A stretch of 64,000 nt of DNA from Scybalousia_A sp045221575 (lineage in GTDB: Bacteria > Bacteroidota > Bacteroidia > Bacteroidales > P3). Positions within the stretch are counted from its first letter, which is position 1. Each line of letters opens with the position of its first letter. Where the stretch lies: assembly GCA_045221575.1 (NCBI GenBank), contig JBGUWU010000018.1, positions 1 through 64,000 of the forward strand. The letters run 5' to 3'. A program made the position numbers and the translations under genes. The notes beneath the pieces were generated by a model. That model was not told where the DNA came from. It saw only the letters and a program-made list of their open reading frames with translations, and made no database searches. Shown piece by piece: positions 54,870 through 64,000 of this stretch.

Positions 54870-55961
54870 TTAAGATTTTTTTCTTAGCGATTTTATCTTA
54901 GGATAAAATTTTCTTACATACCAACGTTTATAATCTTTCTTCCATCTTGCGAAAGACGACATATTTTGTGCTGAACGAGATAGACGTAAAGACTTTTTAC
55001 CATCTTCTCCTTTATGATGAAGCGAACGACCTTGAGTATAAGCATCGGCAATGGAGGCATTGAGTTCAAACCCTATCAAAACAATGTAGGCATTCAAATA
55101 TATCCACAAAAGAAAGATAATCATCGCACCAATAGAGCCATATAAAGCGTTATAACGTGAGAAATGAATGATGTACCAATTGAATCCCTGAGAGAAAAGA
55201 ATAGACAACACTGTTCCTAAACTTGCTCCAGCAGAGAAAAACTTATATCCTCGTTTATCAGCAGGAGCAACATAGTATATCATAGCAAATACTAAATAAA
55301 GAACAAGAACAATGATAACCCATTTCAGTACTCTCAGGATATAGAACAGAAACAAAGTTTTTATAACATCTTTAGCGAAAAGATAAAGTATCAATCGTTT
55401 TGCAAAGATAATCAAAAGTATGCTTATAATGATACCTATTGCCATGCCGATTGTCAAACCTACGCTTATCAGCCTACGCTTCCATGCAGAACGTTTTTTT
55501 GTTGTGTGATGAGAAGAGTCTAATGATAAAAGCAAAGCATTGACTCCTGAAGAAGCAACAAAGATTGACGAAAAAAATCCTATAGTCATCAATCCTTTAT
55601 GTTTGCGGTGCATAAGGTCAGTGATAGTATCTGAAATATAATCTCCTGCACTATTAGGAGCAAAGTCCTGTACAAGAGTAAGCAATCTTTCGGTTAAAAA
55701 ATCCAAATGTAAGAATGGCAACAAAGAAACCAAAAACAATATAAGCGGAAACAAAGAAAGAAAGAAGTGAAAACTGATTGCTGCACTCCTTTGATTTAAT
55801 GCTCCCTTAGTAAGTCCCTTTATAAAGAATACAATAACATCAAAAATAGGTACTCTTTGAAATCCTGGTAAGACAACAAGACGTGAATAATGCAAAATAT
55901 TTCTTACCGGTCTCCAAAAAAGAAGTTTTCTAAGGAACTGTTGCCACTTTTGTTTATTCAT
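54870..55961 (-). CDS. YihY/BrkB family membrane protein
   Basis: 363 residues with about six membrane helices. Family features: IVFFIKGLTKGALNQRSAAISFHFFLSLFPLILFLVSLLP near the N-terminus and YGSIGAMIIFLLWIYLNAYIVLIGFELNA near the end. The C-terminal tail is strongly basic. Once called RNase BN, the family is now considered of unknown function. The start overlaps the end of nadC by 8 bases. Confidence 0.92.
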   Translation of the reverse strand: MNKQKWQQFLRKLLFWRPVRNILHYSRLVVLPGFQRVPIFDVIVFFIKGLTKGALNQRSAAISFHFFLSLFPLILFLVSLLPFLHLDFLTERLLTLVQDFAPNSAGDYISDTITDLMHRKHKGLMTIGFFSSIFVASSGVNALLLSLDSSHHTTKKRSAWKRRLISVGLTIGMAIGIIISILLIIFAKRLILYLFAKDVIKTLFLFYILRVLKWVIIVLVLYLVFAMIYYVAPADKRGYKFFSAGASLGTVLSILFSQGFNWYIIHFSRYNALYGSIGAMIIFLLWIYLNAYIVLIGFELNASIADAYTQGRSLHHKGEDGKKSLRLSRSAQNMSSFARWKKDYKRWYVRKFYPKIKSLRKKS

Positions 55962-56802
55962 CTGCTAATAAGCTTATATCTAAAGCTGAAATATGATGTG
56001 TTAAAGCTCCAACAGAAATATAATCTACGCCACTTGCTGCGTAAGTTTGAAGAGTTTCTTTATTTATTCCTCCTGAAGCCTCTGTCCCATATCTTCCTGC
56101 AATAATCTCTATTGCTTTTGTTAAATCTTCTGGAGTAAAATTATCTAACATTATTCTATCTACACCACCTATCTTCAAAACCTCATCTAATTCTTTAAAA
56201 TCTCTTACTTCTATCTCTATCTTAAGGTTAAGTTTGTTTGCTTTTAGATAGTTGTTTGTCTGTTCTATCGCTTGTTTTATTCCACCTGCAAAGTCAATAT
56301 GATTGTCTTTTAACATAATCATATCAAAAAGTCCAAACCTATGATTGAAACCTCCTCCTACTTTAACAGCATATTTTTCTAAGAGTCTAAGTCCTGGTGT
56401 TGTTTTTCTTGTATCTAAAAGTTTGGTATGCATTCCTGTTATTAGGGAAACATATTCTTTTGTTGTAGTTGCAATACCTGAAAGCAATTGCATATAATTT
56501 AATGCTGTTCTTTCTCCTGTTAGTATTGTTCTTGCATTACCTTGCATTCTTAGAATAATGTCTCCCTTGTGAAGTTCTTCCCCATCTTTTTTGTATTTAG
56601 ATATTTGTATGCTTTGAGACTTATCTAATAACTCAAACACCATACAAAACACATCTACTCCACAAAGTACTCCATCTTGCTTTGCAACAAGTTTTACTTT
56701 TTTTATTTCCTTTTCAGGAACAGAAGCAAGAGTAGAATAATCTCCTTGTTGAACGTCTTCCTCTAATGCTAATAATATATGATTTTTTATTTCTTGTTCC
56801 AT
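55954..56802 (-). CDS. nadC: Nicotinate-nucleotide pyrophosphorylase (quinolinate phosphoribosyltransferase)
   Basis: 282 residues. Converts quinolinate and PRPP to nicotinate mononucleotide in NAD synthesis. LTGERTALNYMQLLSGIATTT, LLDTRKTTPGLRLLEKYAVKVGGGFNHRFGLFDMIMLKDNH, IEVEVRDFKEL-like strand and the phosphate-binding EASGGINKETLQTYAASGVDYISVGALTH are intact. It follows the M6 peptidase by 7 bases on the same strand; nadA and nadB are not in the window. Confidence 0.96.
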   Translation of the reverse strand: MEQEIKNHILLALEEDVQQGDYSTLASVPEKEIKKVKLVAKQDGVLCGVDVFCMVFELLDKSQSIQISKYKKDGEELHKGDIILRMQGNARTILTGERTALNYMQLLSGIATTTKEYVSLITGMHTKLLDTRKTTPGLRLLEKYAVKVGGGFNHRFGLFDMIMLKDNHIDFAGGIKQAIEQTNNYLKANKLNLKIEIEVRDFKELDEVLKIGGVDRIMLDNFTPEDLTKAIEIIAGRYGTEASGGINKETLQTYAASGVDYISVGALTHHISALDISLLADE

Positions 56803-56809
56803 TGTAAAA

Positions 56810-59800
56810 CTATTTTGAGGTTATTATAAGTTTGGTTTGCCAATCAATATTTTCTCCTTGTAGTCTTATGATATATGTTCCTGTTTCCAAGAAAGAAAGA
56901 TTTAGCCTATTATCTCCCTCATACAATATTGTTTTTTGAGTGTATACTTTCTCGCCTTTAAGATTTGTAATAGTCATATTAACATTTTCTTGCTTAGAAG
57001 AAGTTATATTTATATTACCGTTAGAAGGATTTGGTGCAAGATAAAGATTGTCTTCATTGTTTTTTACTTCATCTATTCCAACACTATATGTTACTTGTAT
57101 TACTTTTTGACTTGACTCTTCCATATCGCAGACTCCATTTTGTACCATTGCTTTAAAAGTATATTCACCTTCGGAAGTTGGAACGTAACTGATGGTTGGA
57201 GAATCTTCAGAATTCTCTATTGTATCCCATTCTGTGAAAAATAGAGATGGTTTTCTTACTTGCCAATAAAGAATAGAACCCGTATATGCTCTAAGTTGTA
57301 ACGATATAGCTTGATTCATTGGTATGCTGTTTGTATTAGTAAAGATATTACCTCCACGAGTTGGTACATCTATAAGAATAGTAACATAGTTGCTGGTATC
57401 TATTGTTAAACCAGAAGTAACAACACGTGCATAGTAATAAGTTCCTGAAAGTGCTGCTGGACGAGGCTGATATGTTGGTCTATCATTAAATACTCCTTCA
57501 TCACAATCTTCCCATGTTATTAAATCTCTACTCATTATCCATTGGTAAGAGAACTCTCCATTACCACCTGTTGGAGTTTGACCAGAAAGAGGTGCTGGAT
57601 ATTCGTTGCAAACCCTTTGGTCAGAAGAGATAATGTTGTTATTTATAGAATAATACCTTGTTGAAATAGGTATAATCTCACCGTATGCTGTACCAAAAGA
57701 GTTTGTTGCAAATGCTCTTACGTAATATTGTGTAAGTATAGGAAGATTAGATATTGTAATATCAAAGTTACTTTCATTAGAATTTGACAGAACAACATTA
57801 TCTGCTGTTGTTGGATTAGCAGAAAGAGAATAGCAAACACCTTTTGAAGTAATGTCAGAAAGACCATTGTAATGAATAGTTGCAGAAACTTTTATTGCGT
57901 TATATTCTGGAAGAGTTGCACTATCCGTTGTTATGATTGGTATCTGAAGTATTGCCTCTATTACTATGTTCTTTATATTCAGTTGTGCATTTGCCTGACC
58001 ATCAAACTCAAAAGCAATAAAAGACTGCTCACTAACATTGATTGGACTTGCAATAGGATACTCTGCGTGTTGATAAGCATTGTTTGTAGAGTTAATGTTT
58101 GCGATTTCTTGCCAAGAAGATGCAATATTTTCTTTTATCAGCACTTTTACATTACCAACACCCTTGTAGTCAAAAGCAACTTTCATATTACTCTTATAAG
58201 AAAGGTCTAACAAAGGCGTAATAAGTTTATTGTTTGATGTTGAGCCTTGACTTGTATAAACATAAGAGTTGTCTGCTGTGTTAGCATGCCATATTCCTTC
58301 ATTGATAAAGCATAAAGTATCTTCATTATTCAAGTTTGGTTGATATGGAAACTCTGTTATACGAGGACAAAGCGTAGTAAATGATTGTTGTTCGCCGTAT
58401 GAAGTTAAGGCACTATTGCTTGCAAATGCTCTGTAATAATATGTTGTTGAAGGATTAAGTTCTGAGAGTTCAACTTCATAGTTTCCTAATGAGTTTTCTG
58501 TAATATAATAAACCATATCTTCAACGGTTGGCATAGGATTTTCGCTTACAACAAAACCTTTTTTAACTATAGGAGTGTAACCTGCAGAAATCAAGTTACC
58601 TTTTGCCTTTGCGTTGTTGTCTATTATGTTTTCCACGCCATAAGTAACTACATTTGGAAAAGCATTGACGTTTTTTTCTACCACCTGAACATCATCTAAA
58701 TACACACCTCCTGCTCCTTTTACTTCTGCTTCAAACATAATGTATAGATTTCTGCTTTTTACTGTTAAATCTACTGTGTCTATTGTCCAAGATGTTGTTC
58801 CTGCAGAATAAGTTCTCAATAAACTCCAATCACTATTTAGAGATGTTTTATAATAAACTTTTAAATAATCTATTCTATTTCCTACTCGTTTTTGATCATA
58901 AGCAAAAACTAAAGCTGGTTGAGAAAGATTTGTAGTATTAAAAGGTCTAAGAAGTAATTGCATTTTATGTGTAGCCAAAAGATAGTTAGTTGTTAGATAA
59001 GCAAAACGACTGCCATCGTATGCTTGAGTTGTTTGTCCGTCTATACTATCAACAAACTGCCATTGATTTGTTGATTGTGAGTAATATTGACTAATACAAC
59101 TAACATCTTCATCTGTTTCTTCAAAAGAAAGCTTATATGGAAAAGCATTAACAATTTCACATGGAGTTTTTACTTTCATCACTTCACCATAACCAACATA
59201 GTTTCCTTTCTTAGCAAATGCTCTTACATAATAATATGTATTAGGATTTAAACCTGATACATTTACGTTTATGTTATTTGTTGCTACAGCAGAAACAACA
59301 ATATCATCATTTATAGTTGGTGTATCATTATCCATAGAATAACATACTCCTGTTTGAGTTAAAGAAGAGTTGTTTTGTGTTACTTGCGCTATAAGATTAA
59401 GAGTATCTGTTTGAAAATCTACTTGAGTATTTTCTATATAAGGATAAACATCTGCGTCCATAAGCACAAAAGTAATGTTATTAGTAGAAGAGTTTTCCAC
59501 TATATTATATACTGGTTTATTTGTATTCGTTCCATTGTATGCTTTACTATTAGGAGTGGTGTCGTCTGTGAATGAGGTTTTATTGTTTGTTCCAGGAAAT
59601 GGATTTGTTGCATTAATATTCTGTGTTGCTGTTACTACTCTATAACCTTCATGACCTGGTTCACAATTTACACAATTGGCTTGTAGATTCCAAACAGTTT
59701 TATCTACATGATAGATAAGCATTCCATGTCCTGGCAATTCAGAATCAAAGCCTCGTTTTTGACGATTCTCAAAAACAAAATACTCATAGTCTGAATTCAT

Positions 59801-61054
59801 TATTTTAAATGCTTTATTATCTACATCTAATGGAGAAAGAGTATAAGAACCTGTCTCACTTATTGGATCTATTGATGTATAGCCTCTAAGTTCTCTTTCT
59901 GTGGCTGACCATAAAGGAGGATAGCCACTATTTCCATTGTAGTTACCTCCTGCCATAACGTCCCAAACTCCTGGATGAAAAGATTCATTAGAATGTTCTC
60001 CGTTTTGGTAAGATACATCGTAGAAGTCTGGTTGGCCAAGAACATGAGAGAATTCATGACATATAGTTCCAATCATAAGAGGTTCGCCAGTACCTCCCCA
60101 TTCTTCGGTATTATATCCTCCAAGTTCTGAAGAGCAACCATAATTAAAGAAACTAACTTCATCAAGCATTATTCTTTCATAAAGTCTTCCTCTATGAGGC
60201 CAGATAGTATATGATGCGTTTCCCGAAGATTGGGCATAACCAGCATAAATAACATAGACACATTCTACTTCATTGTCTACATTACCATTAGTAAATGGGG
60301 TAAAATCAACATTATCATCATTAGCAGCGTATATTGCTTCTGTTATTAAAGTTCTAACGTTTATATCTTTTGCTGGATATAAATTACCGTCCCAACCATA
60401 ATATACTGTATCTTTACCATAATATTCCAAGTTATGGGCAGATGTATAAGGGCCAAGAACAGTTGCTGAAACATTTAAATGATTGACTGTAGATGCCATA
60501 AAATAATCATGCACACTTCCTGCATTACCATTAGAAGAATAACCGACTTGATTATATAATGCTTCTACTTCTTGTCTTGGAGTTGAAAACTCTCTATCTG
60601 TAAATGACATCAAAATAACAAGCATTTTGTAATCTTGTACATTATTACCTATTTTTTGAAACTTTTTTTGCTTAAAATCATATAAAGCCTCATTATATTG
60701 TTTAACAAGACTAAGTTGTTCATCTGAAAAGAAGAGATTCTTAGAAATTGTGGATAAAAAAGCTAATTCTTCTTGACTTCTATCACCTTCATTGTGAGCT
60801 ATCACATTAGAAGGTATCATTCCACTTCTTTTATCTGAGATTGCATAAACATAATCTTGGTTTTCTGCTCTAAGCAAAGTATATCCATCAAGAGTAGATG
60901 CCCAATTTAATCTTTCATCACCAAATAATCTTAATGTTAATGTTGTTTTATCTGATTGCTTCACATCTATTGGATTAGGTAAAGCAATAACTGCAAAAGC
61001 ACTTTGAAAACTCAACAACATTGCAAACAGCAATAAGAAAAACGTTCTCTTCAT
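56810..61054 (-). CDS. Secreted M6-type metalloprotease with T9SS C-terminal sorting domain
   Basis: 1414 residues. Signal peptide about 1-22 from ATG 61054; the frame to 61102 overlaps the promoter. The peptidase domain carries HEFSHVLGQPDFYD (His about 333 and 337, catalytic Glu between), the M6 zinc site. At least three related beta domains follow, with repeated phrases GVCYS..NPNTYYYVRAFAKKGNYVGYGE, PSTTYYYRAFASNSALTSYGE and LTQYYVRAFATNSFGTAYGE, plus jelly-roll-like binding regions. The last 80 residues (LYLAPNPSNGNINITSS..LKGEKVYTQKT..LETGTYIIRLQGENIDWQTKLIIT) are a T9SS sorting domain. A cell-surface or secreted protease. Confidence 0.92.
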   Translation of the reverse strand: MKRTFFLLLFAMLLSFQSAFAVIALPNPIDVKQSDKTTLTLRLFGDERLNWASTLDGYTLLRAENQDYVYAISDKRSGMIPSNVIAHNEGDRSQEELAFLSTISKNLFFSDEQLSLVKQYNEALYDFKQKKFQKIGNNVQDYKMLVILMSFTDREFSTPRQEVEALYNQVGYSSNGNAGSVHDYFMASTVNHLNVSATVLGPYTSAHNLEYYGKDTVYYGWDGNLYPAKDINVRTLITEAIYAANDDNVDFTPFTNGNVDNEVECVYVIYAGYAQSSGNASYTIWPHRGRLYERIMLDEVSFFNYGCSSELGGYNTEEWGGTGEPLMIGTICHEFSHVLGQPDFYDVSYQNGEHSNESFHPGVWDVMAGGNYNGNSGYPPLWSATERELRGYTSIDPISETGSYTLSPLDVDNKAFKIMNSDYEYFVFENRQKRGFDSELPGHGMLIYHVDKTVWNLQANCVNCEPGHEGYRVVTATQNINATNPFPGTNNKTSFTDDTTPNSKAYNGTNTNKPVYNIVENSSTNNITFVLMDADVYPYIENTQVDFQTDTLNLIAQVTQNNSSLTQTGVCYSMDNDTPTINDDIVVSAVATNNINVNVSGLNPNTYYYVRAFAKKGNYVGYGEVMKVKTPCEIVNAFPYKLSFEETDEDVSCISQYYSQSTNQWQFVDSIDGQTTQAYDGSRFAYLTTNYLLATHKMQLLLRPFNTTNLSQPALVFAYDQKRVGNRIDYLKVYYKTSLNSDWSLLRTYSAGTTSWTIDTVDLTVKSRNLYIMFEAEVKGAGGVYLDDVQVVEKNVNAFPNVVTYGVENIIDNNAKAKGNLISAGYTPIVKKGFVVSENPMPTVEDMVYYITENSLGNYEVELSELNPSTTYYYRAFASNSALTSYGEQQSFTTLCPRITEFPYQPNLNNEDTLCFINEGIWHANTADNSYVYTSQGSTSNNKLITPLLDLSYKSNMKVAFDYKGVGNVKVLIKENIASSWQEIANINSTNNAYQHAEYPIASPINVSEQSFIAFEFDGQANAQLNIKNIVIEAILQIPIITTDSATLPEYNAIKVSATIHYNGLSDITSKGVCYSLSANPTTADNVVLSNSNESNFDITISNLPILTQYYVRAFATNSFGTAYGEIIPISTRYYSINNNIISSDQRVCNEYPAPLSGQTPTGGNGEFSYQWIMSRDLITWEDCDEGVFNDRPTYQPRPAALSGTYYYARVVTSGLTIDTSNYVTILIDVPTRGGNIFTNTNSIPMNQAISLQLRAYTGSILYWQVRKPSLFFTEWDTIENSEDSPTISYVPTSEGEYTFKAMVQNGVCDMEESSQKVIQVTYSVGIDEVKNNEDNLYLAPNPSNGNINITSSKQENVNMTITNLKGEKVYTQKTILYEGDNRLNLSFLETGTYIIRLQGENIDWQTKLIITSK

Positions 61055-61099
61055 TTTATTAATAAAATTATTGATTATACATATTAATATATAGGGTTG

Positions 61100-61107
61100 C
61101 AAAATTA
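61100..61107 (-). promoter_or_regulatory. -7 promoter element for the M6 peptidase-nadC-yihY run
   Basis: The minus strand reads TAATTTTG, 46 bases before the ATG at 61054. Confidence 0.55.
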
Positions 61108-61204
61108 ATAATAAAATCTCAATTCAACGAAAATAAATCAATAAAATAAGTTTTAGAGTTTTAGTTTTGTTATTTGGAGTTATTGAAAACAAAGTCTTAT
61201 TTTC

Positions 61205-61257
61205 AAAAAAAACAAAAGCACCATTTTAAGTAATCTAAAACGGTGTTTTTGTTTTTT
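61205..61257 (+). terminator. Terminator-like hairpin in a divergent gap
   Basis: Arms of about 22 bases (61205-61226 and 61236-61257; ACAAAAGCACCATTTTA against TAAAACGGTGTTTTTGT) pair with one G-U and one mismatch and end in a T-run. No plus-strand gene lies upstream, so it may end an unannotated RNA or be part of the repeat family with the AACGnCGTTTTGTT head. Confidence 0.5.
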
Positions 61258-61407
61258 ATTTGTCTTGTTGTAATTCTTTTAACTGTGATAATGTGGAATT
61301 TAGTAGTTTCTTTTATTTTGTACATCATCTGTACCAAATAAATGTTCCTATCATTAATTCAAAACCGTAGATACTAAAAAGATTAAAAGATCTTTATTAA
61401 AAAACAT

Positions 61408-61505
61408 CAAAACTTATTTTATTAAAACCAACTTTTTGTAAATTAAAATCAACTCTTGGTAGATTAAAATCAACTCTTTTTTTACAATAATCAAAAACTA
61501 TTAAT
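61408..61505 (+). repeat. 21-bp-period repeat array, locus C (4 units) with conserved tail
   Basis: Units start at 61408, 61429, 61450 and 61471 (exact 21-base steps, CAACTCTTGGTAGATTAAAAT type). The last unit runs into the tail (61477-61505) shared with 17052 and 48099. It lies between the divergent M6 peptidase and the oxidoreductase operon. Nothing else is seen in 61258-61687. Confidence 0.75.
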
Positions 61506-61687
61506 GTTTATTTTACATTTGACATAAGTATAGCCAAAGTTTTTTTCTCACACAAAAAATAGTAAAACTTACATCATCAATAGTAAAAGTTTGTTTTATT
61601 GTTCTTTCTTTGGTAACAAAATCTTGTATTTTTCTTGAAAGAAAACAAGAAATTACAATATTTTTTTGGTATTTGAAAAAAAACTTT

Positions 61688-61695
61688 TAAATTTG
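61688..61695 (+). promoter_or_regulatory. -7 promoter element for the oxidoreductase operon
   Basis: TAAATTTG, 53 bases before the ferredoxin ATG. Confidence 0.55.
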
Positions 61696-61748
61696 CATTT
61701 TCAATTTATTTAAGTAAAGTATTAACCCACTTAAAAACAATAAAAACA

Positions 61749-61967
61749 ATGGCAATAAAAGGAGCAATTGTAGTTGATAAAGATAAATGCAAGGGTTGTG
61801 GCGTTTGTGTTAGCGTTTGCCCTAAGCAGGTTATAGCTTTATCAAAGAACGTAAATGCTAAGGGTTATAACTATGCTGAGATGATTAATGGCGATTGTAT
61901 AGGCTGTGCATCTTGTGGTATGGTTTGCCCTGATGGAGTAATAACGGTTTACAAAGCTAAGGTCTAA
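61749..61967 (+). CDS. 2-oxoacid oxidoreductase ferredoxin-type (delta) subunit
   Basis: 72 residues with two 4Fe-4S motifs, CKGCGVCVSVCP and CIGCASCGMVCP. It carries electrons within the 2-oxoacid:ferredoxin oxidoreductase encoded by the next genes. First gene of the operon, 20 bases before the alpha-type subunit. Confidence 0.93.
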   Translation: MAIKGAIVVDKDKCKGCGVCVSVCPKQVIALSKNVNAKGYNYAEMINGDCIGCASCGMVCPDGVITVYKAKV

Positions 61968-61987
61968 TTAAAAACTAAAAAAAAGAA

Positions 61988-63073
61988 ATGGCAAAAGAGT
62001 TAAAATTAATGAAAGGTAACGAAGCGATTGCTGAGGCAGCGATTCGTTCCGGTTGTGATGGCTATTTCGGATACCCAATAACCCCACAATCCGAAGTAAT
62101 GGAACACTTGATGGCAGAAATGCCTTGGGAAAAAACAGGTATGGTAGTTTTGCAGGCCGAAAGTGAAGTTGCATCTATCAATATGGTATATGGCGGTGCT
62201 GCAACAGGAAAAAGAGTTATGACATCTTCTTCTTCTCCTGGTATGTCTTTAATGCAAGAAGGAGTAACTTATCTTGCAGGTGCAGAACTTCCTTGTTTAT
62301 TGGTAAATGTTATGCGTGGTGGTCCTGGTTTAGGAACTATCCAACCTTCACAAGCTGACTATTTCCAAACAACTAAAGGTGGTGGTCATGGAGATTATCA
62401 ACTTTATACCCTTGCACCAGCAAGTGTCCAAGAAATGTATGACTTTGTTTTCAAAGCATGGGATATAGCATTCAAATACAGAAACCCTGTTATGATTCTT
62501 TCTGATGGTGCTATAGGACAAGTTATGGAAAAAGTTTATGTTGGAGATTATCTTCCTCGTTGGACTGATAAAGAAATAGCAGAAAAAGCACCTTGGGCTG
62601 CATTTGGAAAACCTGCTACAAGAGATCATAACATCATAACTTCTCTTGAACTTGATTCTGCTAAACAAGAGCAAAATAATCATCGTTTCCAAGCAAAATA
62701 TCGTGAAATGGAAAAGAACGATACTTTGTATGAAGAAATTATGTGTGATGATGCTGACTATGTTTTTGTTGCTTATGGTTCTTGCGCTCGTATAGCTCAC
62801 AAAGCTGTTCAACTTGCAAGAGAAAAAGGAATAAAAGCTGGTTTGTTACGTCCTATTACTTTATTCCCATTCCCAAGCAAACCTATTAAAGCATTAGCTC
62901 AAAGAGTTAAAGGTATGCTTTCTGTGGAAATGTCTGCAGGTCAAATGGTACAAGATGTTAAACTTGCATCTGAATTCAAATGTCCTGTTGAGTATTTCGG
63001 ACGTTACGGTGGTATAATTCCTACACCACAAGAAGTTGTTGAAGCATTAGAAAACAAATTAATTAAAGGCTAA
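61988..63073 (+). CDS. 2-oxoacid:ferredoxin oxidoreductase alpha-type subunit (VorB/KorA-like)
   Basis: 361 residues. KGNEAIAEAAIRSGCDGYFGYPITPQSEVMEHLM is the typical N-terminus of the pyrimidine-binding subunit; VMTSSSSPGMSLMQEGVTYLAGAELPCLLVNVMRGGPGLGTIQPSQADYFQ is also conserved. Family members oxidise branched-chain 2-oxoacids (VOR) or 2-oxoglutarate (KOR) to acyl-CoA, with reduced ferredoxin. Annotation pipelines often name it VorB; the substrate is not decided by the sequence I can read. Confidence 0.93.
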   Translation: MAKELKLMKGNEAIAEAAIRSGCDGYFGYPITPQSEVMEHLMAEMPWEKTGMVVLQAESEVASINMVYGGAATGKRVMTSSSSPGMSLMQEGVTYLAGAELPCLLVNVMRGGPGLGTIQPSQADYFQTTKGGGHGDYQLYTLAPASVQEMYDFVFKAWDIAFKYRNPVMILSDGAIGQVMEKVYVGDYLPRWTDKEIAEKAPWAAFGKPATRDHNIITSLELDSAKQEQNNHRFQAKYREMEKNDTLYEEIMCDDADYVFVAYGSCARIAHKAVQLAREKGIKAGLLRPITLFPFPSKPIKALAQRVKGMLSVEMSAGQMVQDVKLASEFKCPVEYFGRYGGIIPTPQEVVEALENKLIKG

Positions 63074-63122
63074 TTTGGGTGGCTTTGAACAAAAACAGTC
63101 AAATTTTAATGAGAAAAAGATT

Positions 63123-63950
63123 ATGTTTAACGAAGAAATAGTAAAACCAGAAAATCTTGTTTACAAAAAAACAAGTGTTCTTACCGATGCCGTTATGCAC
63201 TACTGCCCTGGTTGTCCTCACGGAACAATCCACAGAATAATAGCAGAGGTAATAGATGAAATGGGCATTCAGGATAAAACAATAGGTATCGCTCCTGTTG
63301 GTTGTTCAGTTTTAGCCTATAATTATTTTAATGTGGATTTCGTTGAAGCTGCTCACGGAAGAGCTCCTGCTCTTGCATCTGCAATTCAAAGACTTCACCC
63401 AGAACATCATACTTTCACATATCAAGGAGATGGTGATTTGGCTGCTATTGGTACAGCAGAAACAATTCATGCTTGTAATCGTGGAGAAAATATCATTATA
63501 TTCTTTGTAAATAATGCTATCTACGGTATGACAGGTGGTCAAATGGCTCCTACAACATTGGTTGGTATGAAATCTGCTACTACTCCTTATGGACGTAGAG
63601 TTGATTTGAATGGTTGGCCTTTGCAAATTACAGAGTTAGTTGCTCAACTTCCAGGAACAGATTACGTTACACGTCAAAGTGCATCTACTCCTGCTGACGT
63701 AAGAAAAGCTAAAGCTGCAGTTAGAAAGGCATTTGAAAACCAAGCTGCAAAGAAAGGTACTCAATTTGTTGAGTTCGTTTCTACTTGTAACTCTGGTTGG
63801 AAGATGACTCCTGTTGCTGCTAATGAATGGATGCGCCAAAATATGTTCCCTAAATATGTTTTAGGCGACATTAAAGCTGACGGACAAATTGTAAGAGAAT
63901 ACAATCCTGCAGATAGCAAAGTTATTCGCGAATTAATTCCAGTTAAATAA
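63123..63950 (+). CDS. 2-oxoacid:ferredoxin oxidoreductase TPP-binding beta subunit
   Basis: 275 residues from ATG 63123; the frame opens at TTG 63075 two bases after the previous stop, but those 16 codons lack family pattern. TPP/Mg2+-binding motif: YQGDGDLAAIGTAETIHACNRGENIIIFFVNNAIYGMTGGQMAPTT. HYCPGCPHGTIHRI at the N-terminus and APVGCSVLAYNYFNVDFVEAAHGRAPALASAIQRL are typical. Catalytic core partner of the preceding subunit. Confidence 0.94.
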   Translation: MFNEEIVKPENLVYKKTSVLTDAVMHYCPGCPHGTIHRIIAEVIDEMGIQDKTIGIAPVGCSVLAYNYFNVDFVEAAHGRAPALASAIQRLHPEHHTFTYQGDGDLAAIGTAETIHACNRGENIIIFFVNNAIYGMTGGQMAPTTLVGMKSATTPYGRRVDLNGWPLQITELVAQLPGTDYVTRQSASTPADVRKAKAAVRKAFENQAAKKGTQFVEFVSTCNSGWKMTPVAANEWMRQNMFPKYVLGDIKADGQIVREYNPADSKVIRELIPVK

Positions 63951-63980
63951 AGTATTAACCCAATAAAACAAATTACAACA

Positions 63981-64000
63981 ATGACAGAAGAAATAATTAT
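63981..64000 (+). CDS. Start of next oxidoreductase operon gene (partial)
   Basis: ATG at 63981 gives MTEEII before the window ends. It follows the beta subunit by 30 bases on the same strand, and the gamma subunit is the member still missing from the operon, so a gamma subunit is expected. This is inference from context; six residues prove nothing. Confidence 0.5.

Noticed and set aside
62348..62812. 154-codon antisense frame within the oxidoreductase alpha-type subunit
   Set aside because: Covered by a well-supported plus-strand gene; composition is that of a reverse complement.

Overview
The window comes from an AT-rich member of the Bacteroidetes, most likely order Bacteroidales. The evidence is: promoters of the Bacteroidetes type (-7 element TAnnTTTG, no clear Shine-Dalgarno sites); three exported proteins with type IX secretion (T9SS) C-terminal sorting domains; a PorE-like protein; GSCFA, DUF3467, DUF2752/TM2 and Omp28 families; and the gene order tRNA-Thr/Tyr/Gly/Thr, tuf, tRNA-Trp, secE, nusG, rplK, rplA, rplJ, rplL, rpoB, rpoC. 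I cannot name the species. The ferredoxin-dependent 2-oxoacid oxidoreductase at the right end suits an anaerobe.

Layout. 1-3.1 kb: an exported GH29 alpha-L-fucosidase, a phosphodiester glycosidase-like exported protein and a DUF3467 protein. 3.2-16.6 kb (minus strand): the transcription/translation core operon with five tRNAs; rpoB has only TTG codons available as start. 17-25.4 kb: housekeeping genes (trmN6, cdd, fcl, terC, a beta-CASP nuclease, aroQ, a Nudix protein, pyrE). 25.4-31.4 kb: a PorE-like protein with a degenerate OmpA tail, three tRNAs, a fibronectin-III T9SS cargo, an exported DnaJ-type zinc-finger array and an EF-hand protein. 31.5-38.6 kb (minus): a patatin/beta-barrel phospholipase, an NtrY-like histidine kinase, a T9SS cargo and an Omp28 lipoprotein. 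39-46.9 kb: two Sel1 proteins, a phosphohexomutase, RecQ, KdsD and GSCFA. 48.2-53.3 kb (minus): a TetR-MMPL-LolA-like-DUF1302 export module. 53.7-61.1 kb: DegT aminotransferase, YihY, NadC and a large M6 peptidase. 61.7 kb to the end: a vor/kor-type oxidoreductase operon, cut by the window edge.

The most unusual signals are non-coding. (1) Arrays with an exact 21-bp period, degenerate in sequence (CAAsTCTTTT..AAAA), lie in at least five intergenic regions. All read in the same direction, and four of the five sit between divergent genes. (2) The TetR/MMPL operon has a leader with a promoter, a 20-codon reading frame running into a perfect terminator hairpin, and then a 25-bp palindrome just before tetR; this suggests attenuation plus autorepression. 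(3) The same module is flanked by 36-bp direct repeats, one of them inside a 21-bp array. (4) A second family of AT-rich palindromic intergenic elements shares TTCTAATT runs and a core TAAACGTTAATCC. No CRISPR array, rRNA, transposase or prophage was seen.
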